Below are positions 5,914-8,568 of a DNA stretch of 8,568 bases, in pieces. A program made the position numbers and the translations under genes. Where the stretch lies: positions 1 through 8,568 of the forward strand of contig CABQMD010000025.1 in assembly GCA_902465145.1 (NCBI GenBank). The letters are read 5' to 3'. Under the pieces are notes generated by a model that made no database searches, was not told where the DNA came from, and saw nothing but the letters and a program-made list of their open reading frames with translations. The first letter of the stretch is position 1, and the number at the start of each line of letters is the position of its first letter. This DNA comes from an uncultured Succinatimonas sp. Its GTDB lineage: Bacteria > Pseudomonadota > Gammaproteobacteria > Enterobacterales > Succinivibrionaceae.

Positions 5914-7074
5914 ATGAGAGATTTAAATACCTGTCGTCTGGCCATCGACGAAATTGATGGAAAACTGCTGGATCTGCTTAGTCAACGAAAAGACGTGGCA
6001 GCAGACATAGCCGAATGCAAATTACAAAAAGATCAAAAGATCAGTGATCCTGCCCGTGAGCAGGAAAAACTTGACGCGATCATGGAAAAAGCAAGAGCTC
6101 TTAATCTGCCTCCAGCTTTTGCTGCGGCGGTTTTTAAAACAGTCATAGCAAATACCGTTTCATACGAACAGGAATATGCGATAAATCGTCTGCATCACCA
6201 AAAGATAAAACGCTCAACCTCGGTTGCTTATCTTGGCCCCAAAGGGACCTACTCTCACCTTGCGGCAATGCGTTATTTAAGCATGTACACAGATCACATC
6301 AAAGAACGCGACTGTCGTGCATTTGATGAGATCGTGGCAAGCGTTGAAAGCGGAAAAAGTGAATACGGACTGCTCCCTATTGAAAACTCAAGTTCAGGAA
6401 GTATCAACGGTGTTTTAGATGTTTTACAAGATTCAAAAGTTTCTTTGGTAGGAGAGATCTTCGTTCCGATCGACCACGCCGTTCTAACCTGCGCGAAAGT
6501 GAATGTAGGCGAAATCACAGACATCTATTCTCACCCTCAGCCTATAGAACAGTGCTCGCGCTGGCTTAAGGATTTCATGCCGAAAGTAAATATTCACTAC
6601 ATGAAATCTACCTCACATGCGATGGAGGAAGTGCAAAAGCTTAACGATCCGCATTGCGCTGCTATTGCAAGCCATCACGCAGGATCTTATTACGGATTGT
6701 TGCCAATTATGGACAATATTGCCAACAATGTGCACAACTACACCAGATTTGTGGCAATTTCAATGATCCCGTTGCTTTTGCCCGAAAGTATTGACGCAAA
6801 AACATCAATCTCCTTTACCGTAGCCAAATACACGCCGGGATCGTTAATTTGCGTACTCAATGAATTTTCAAAGCTCGGAATAAACCTTACCAAACTCACT
6901 TCTCGTCCGAGGCTGTCACCGGGTCACGACACTTGGGAAGAGATATTTTTTGCCGACGTACAAGGAAATCTCTCTTCGCCGCAAATGCAAAACTGTCTTG
7001 AAAAAATAAGAAGCTACACCGGATCGCTGAAGATCCTCGGATGCTACGCCTCAGACGAACGCAAACGCAAATAA
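5914..7074 (+). CDS. pheA: Bifunctional chorismate mutase/prephenate dehydratase
   Basis: Converts chorismate to prephenate and then phenylpyruvate in phenylalanine synthesis. From the ATG at 5914 the protein has 386 residues, the same length as E. coli PheA. Residues ~1-90 are an AroQ-type mutase with Arg8, Arg25, Lys36, Asp45, Arg48 and Glu49 at active-site positions; Thr81 and Glu85 replace the E. coli Ser84/Gln88 pair. Residues ~104-285 are the dehydratase, with AYLGPKGTYSHLA, PIENSSSGSI and the catalytic Thr-Arg-Phe at 277-279. Residues ~297-386 form the ACT domain, with GSLI at 309-312 and TSRP at 329-332, exactly where E. coli has GALV and ESRP. An in-frame TTG at 5866 would add 16 residues. 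Neither start has a Shine-Dalgarno; the ATG is preferred from alignment. No phenylalanine attenuator is evident. Confidence 0.96.
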   Translation: MRDLNTCRLAIDEIDGKLLDLLSQRKDVAADIAECKLQKDQKISDPAREQEKLDAIMEKARALNLPPAFAAAVFKTVIANTVSYEQEYAINRLHHQKIKRSTSVAYLGPKGTYSHLAAMRYLSMYTDHIKERDCRAFDEIVASVESGKSEYGLLPIENSSSGSINGVLDVLQDSKVSLVGEIFVPIDHAVLTCAKVNVGEITDIYSHPQPIEQCSRWLKDFMPKVNIHYMKSTSHAMEEVQKLNDPHCAAIASHHAGSYYGLLPIMDNIANNVHNYTRFVAISMIPLLLPESIDAKTSISFTVAKYTPGSLICVLNEFSKLGINLTKLTSRPRLSPGHDTWEEIFFADVQGNLSSPQMQNCLEKIRSYTGSLKILGCYASDERKRK

Positions 7075-7086
7075 ACTTTGTCCATC

Positions 7087-7120
7087 AAAAAACGGAGCTT
7101 AAAAGGGTCCGTTTGTTATT
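7087..7120. terminator. Bidirectional terminator between convergent pheA and flgI
   Basis: AAACGGA (7090-7096) pairs with TCCGTTT (7108-7114), a 7-bp stem with an 11-nt loop. On the minus strand it is followed by further T residues (six T in a row counting the stem end), serving flgI. On the plus strand TTTGTTATT follows, a weaker run serving pheA. It starts 13-16 nt after the pheA stop and lies about 13 nt after the flgI stop in the other direction. Confidence 0.8.
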
Positions 7121-7126
7121 AGCAGT

Positions 7127-8233
7127 TTAAATTATTTGCAGTTCACCATCTATAGCTCCGGCCTGATCCAAAGCCTCCAGGACGGACATAAGATCTCCTG
7201 GTGCAAGCCCCACTTGATTTACAGCCCGTACCAAATCATCAAGAGACGCACCGGTGTCAAACTTAAACATTTTTCCTTTCTTCTCATTAACATTAATTTG
7301 AGAATTGGGGATCACTGCCGTTCTTCCTTGAGAGAAGCTGTTAGGTTGTGATACTTGGGGATCTTCACTTACCGTAACAGTAAGACCGCCATGGGTTACC
7401 GCCACCGGTTTTAGTTTTACATTGCTGCCTATTACTATGGTACCGGTACGGGAATTGACCACGATCCTGGCCTTATCTTCACCTTGATCTACATCAAGAT
7501 TTTCTACTGCTGACAAAAATTCAACGCGTTTTGAAGGGTTTCGCGGAGCCATTACTCTGACGGAAACGGCATCCTGAGCAAAAGCCGAACCGTCGCCGTA
7601 AAAATCGTTGATGGCGTCAGCTACATTTTTTGCAGACGTAAAATCCGGTCTGTCAAGATTCAACACAAAGCTGTCTGAACTTTGAAAATTATTAGGAACT
7701 TCACGTTCAACAATGGCACCATTGGCAATACGGCCGACGGTGGGCGTATTCACCGTCACTTTGGAACCGTCAGCACCTTCAACCCCCAAACCGCCTACCA
7801 CCAAAGATCCCTGAGCTATGGCATACACGTTACCGTCTATACCGCGTAACATAGTCTGTAACAGAGTACCTCCTCGCAATGAGGTTGCCTCGCCTATAGC
7901 AGACACCGTAACATCTATGGTCTGTCCGCGCTTTGAAAACGGCGGCAAAGTAGCGTGAATGGCGACAGGAGAGACATCCTTGATCTTAAGGCTGGTAGAA
8001 TCAGGAACCTTGATCCCGAAATTATTCAACATAGATCTGAAAGTCTGCTCGGTAAACTTATTATTTTTTTCACCGGTACCGGCCAAACCGACGACCAAAC
8101 CATAACCTACCAGCTGGTTGTCCCTAACCCCTTCAACGCTTGCAATGTCTTTAATGCGCGAAGCGTCGGCACTAATACCGGAAAACACCAGCACAGCCGC
8201 TACTGCAAGCCTTACCATTGCTGACAATTTCAT
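7127..8233 (-). CDS. flgI: Flagellar P-ring protein FlgI
   Basis: Forms the periplasmic P ring around the flagellar rod, anchored to peptidoglycan. The 368-residue protein matches the family length. It begins with a Sec signal peptide (basic MKLSAMVR, a hydrophobic stretch to about residue 20, and probable cleavage after ADA at residue 24) and then the diagnostic mature start [31 protein letters not shown]. Further family segments are [35 protein letters not shown] and, near the C-terminus, [18 protein letters not shown]. The ATG at 8233 is preceded by AGAGGCGA on the minus strand. It lies 39 nt after flgH, the conserved flgH-flgI order of the rod/ring operon. flgJ, which often follows flgI, is absent; a terminator lies directly after the stop. 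Confidence 0.97.
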   Translation of the reverse strand: MKLSAMVRLAVAAVLVFSGISADASRIKDIASVEGVRDNQLVGYGLVVGLAGTGEKNNKFTEQTFRSMLNNFGIKVPDSTSLKIKDVSPVAIHATLPPFSKRGQTIDVTVSAIGEATSLRGGTLLQTMLRGIDGNVYAIAQGSLVVGGLGVEGADGSKVTVNTPTVGRIANGAIVEREVPNNFQSSDSFVLNLDRPDFTSAKNVADAINDFYGDGSAFAQDAVSVRVMAPRNPSKRVEFLSAVENLDVDQGEDKARIVVNSRTGTIVIGSNVKLKPVAVTHGGLTVTVSEDPQVSQPNSFSQGRTAVIPNSQINVNEKKGKMFKFDTGASLDDLVRAVNQVGLAPGDLMSVLEALDQAGAIDGELQII

Positions 8234-8272
8234 ATCGTCGCCTCTATGTATTTATTCGGATATTTCAAGAAA

Positions 8273-8568
8273 TTAACCGAATATATTAAACACGCTGTTG
8301 AAAAATTGTGATAACCAACCGCGTTTTTGAGTATTAGCTAAATCCCCAGTACCGCCGTACTGAATTCTGGCATTGGCTATACGCTGTGAAGACACGGTGT
8401 TGTCTGAATTGATATCCTCAGGACGAACCAAGCCTGTTACGCGCACATACTCATTACCGTTGTTGAGCATAAGCCATTTCTCACCCTGTACTTGCAAATT
8501 ACCGTTGGTAAGCACACGCACAACGCTTACAGAAATCTGCCCGGACAGACTGTTGCTTTGACTGGCAT
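8273..8568 (-). CDS. flgH: Flagellar L-ring protein FlgH, C-terminal part (5' end outside window)
   Basis: About 98 C-terminal codons are visible; the frame runs open through the right edge. The normal protein is an outer-membrane lipoprotein of about 220-240 residues forming the L ring. Diagnostic segments are [65 protein letters not shown] and the terminal GWLSQFF. A GTG at 8521 could be mistaken for a start, but the conserved residues upstream of it (SGQISVSVV) show it is internal. It precedes flgI by 39 nt on the same strand and is presumably co-transcribed with it. The lipoprotein signal peptide is outside the window. Confidence 0.95.
   Translation of the reverse strand, partial: ASQSNSLSGQISVSVVRVLTNGNLQVQGEKWLMLNNGNEYVRVTGLVRPEDINSDNTVSSQRIANARIQYGGTGDLANTQKRGWLSQFFNSVFNIFG

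Noticed and set aside
8273..8521. Stand-alone small protein starting at the GTG at 8521
   Set aside because: The frame continues upstream to the window edge with conserved FlgH residues, so this is the tail of flgH.

Overview
The window looks like chromosomal DNA of a flagellated, AT-leaning gammaproteobacterium. The Ung and PheA proteins align closely with their Escherichia coli counterparts, and the bifunctional PheA and FlgH/FlgI are of proteobacterial type. The mix of an Rpn-type protein, a hexuronate/Entner-Doudoroff branch and a PF12811-type membrane protein would suit the Succinivibrionaceae (gut anaerobes). That family-level placement is inference from recalled protein styles, not a database result.

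Layout. Positions 1-386 hold the C-terminal part of an Rpn/PD-(D/E)XK-type protein, cut by the left edge, with a striking glycine-every-fourth-residue segment. Positions 449-1450 encode a PseG/SpsG-like sugar-nucleotide hydrolase. It converges on, and overlaps by 4 nt, the uracil-DNA glycosylase gene ung (1447-2139, minus). Upstream of ung on the minus strand is a two-gene operon, kdgK-eda (3819 to 2215), ending in a GC-rich terminator that sits just before ung. A 313-nt divergent intergenic region with a FadR-type operator candidate separates kdgK from a GntR/FCD regulator (4133-4846, plus). Next come a seven-helix Bax-inhibitor-like membrane protein (4959-5720) with its own terminator and pheA (5914-7074). 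A bidirectional terminator follows, then flgI (8233-7127, minus) and the 3' end of flgH, which runs off the right edge.

How the genes work together. KdgK phosphorylates 2-keto-3-deoxygluconate to KDPG and Eda splits KDPG to pyruvate and glyceraldehyde-3-phosphate, so the operon is the lower half of hexuronate degradation. The divergent GntR/FCD protein is the obvious candidate regulator. FlgH and FlgI form the L- and P-rings of the flagellum. The PseG-like protein could supply pseudaminic-acid-type sugar for flagellin or surface glycans, but it stands apart from any other sugar-biosynthesis gene here. The other genes (ung, pheA, the membrane protein) are housekeeping or unlinked in function.

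I see no clearly new defence, mobile or RNA-based system. The points most worth a second look are the yeast-like Thr/Glu pair in the chorismate mutase site of PheA, the possibly leaderless pheA start, the exact 4-residue glycine periodicity of the first protein, the orphan PseG-like gene, the FadR-type operator beside the kdgK-eda module, and the absence of flgJ after flgI. No rRNA, tRNA, CRISPR array, insertion sequence or prophage gene was recognised.
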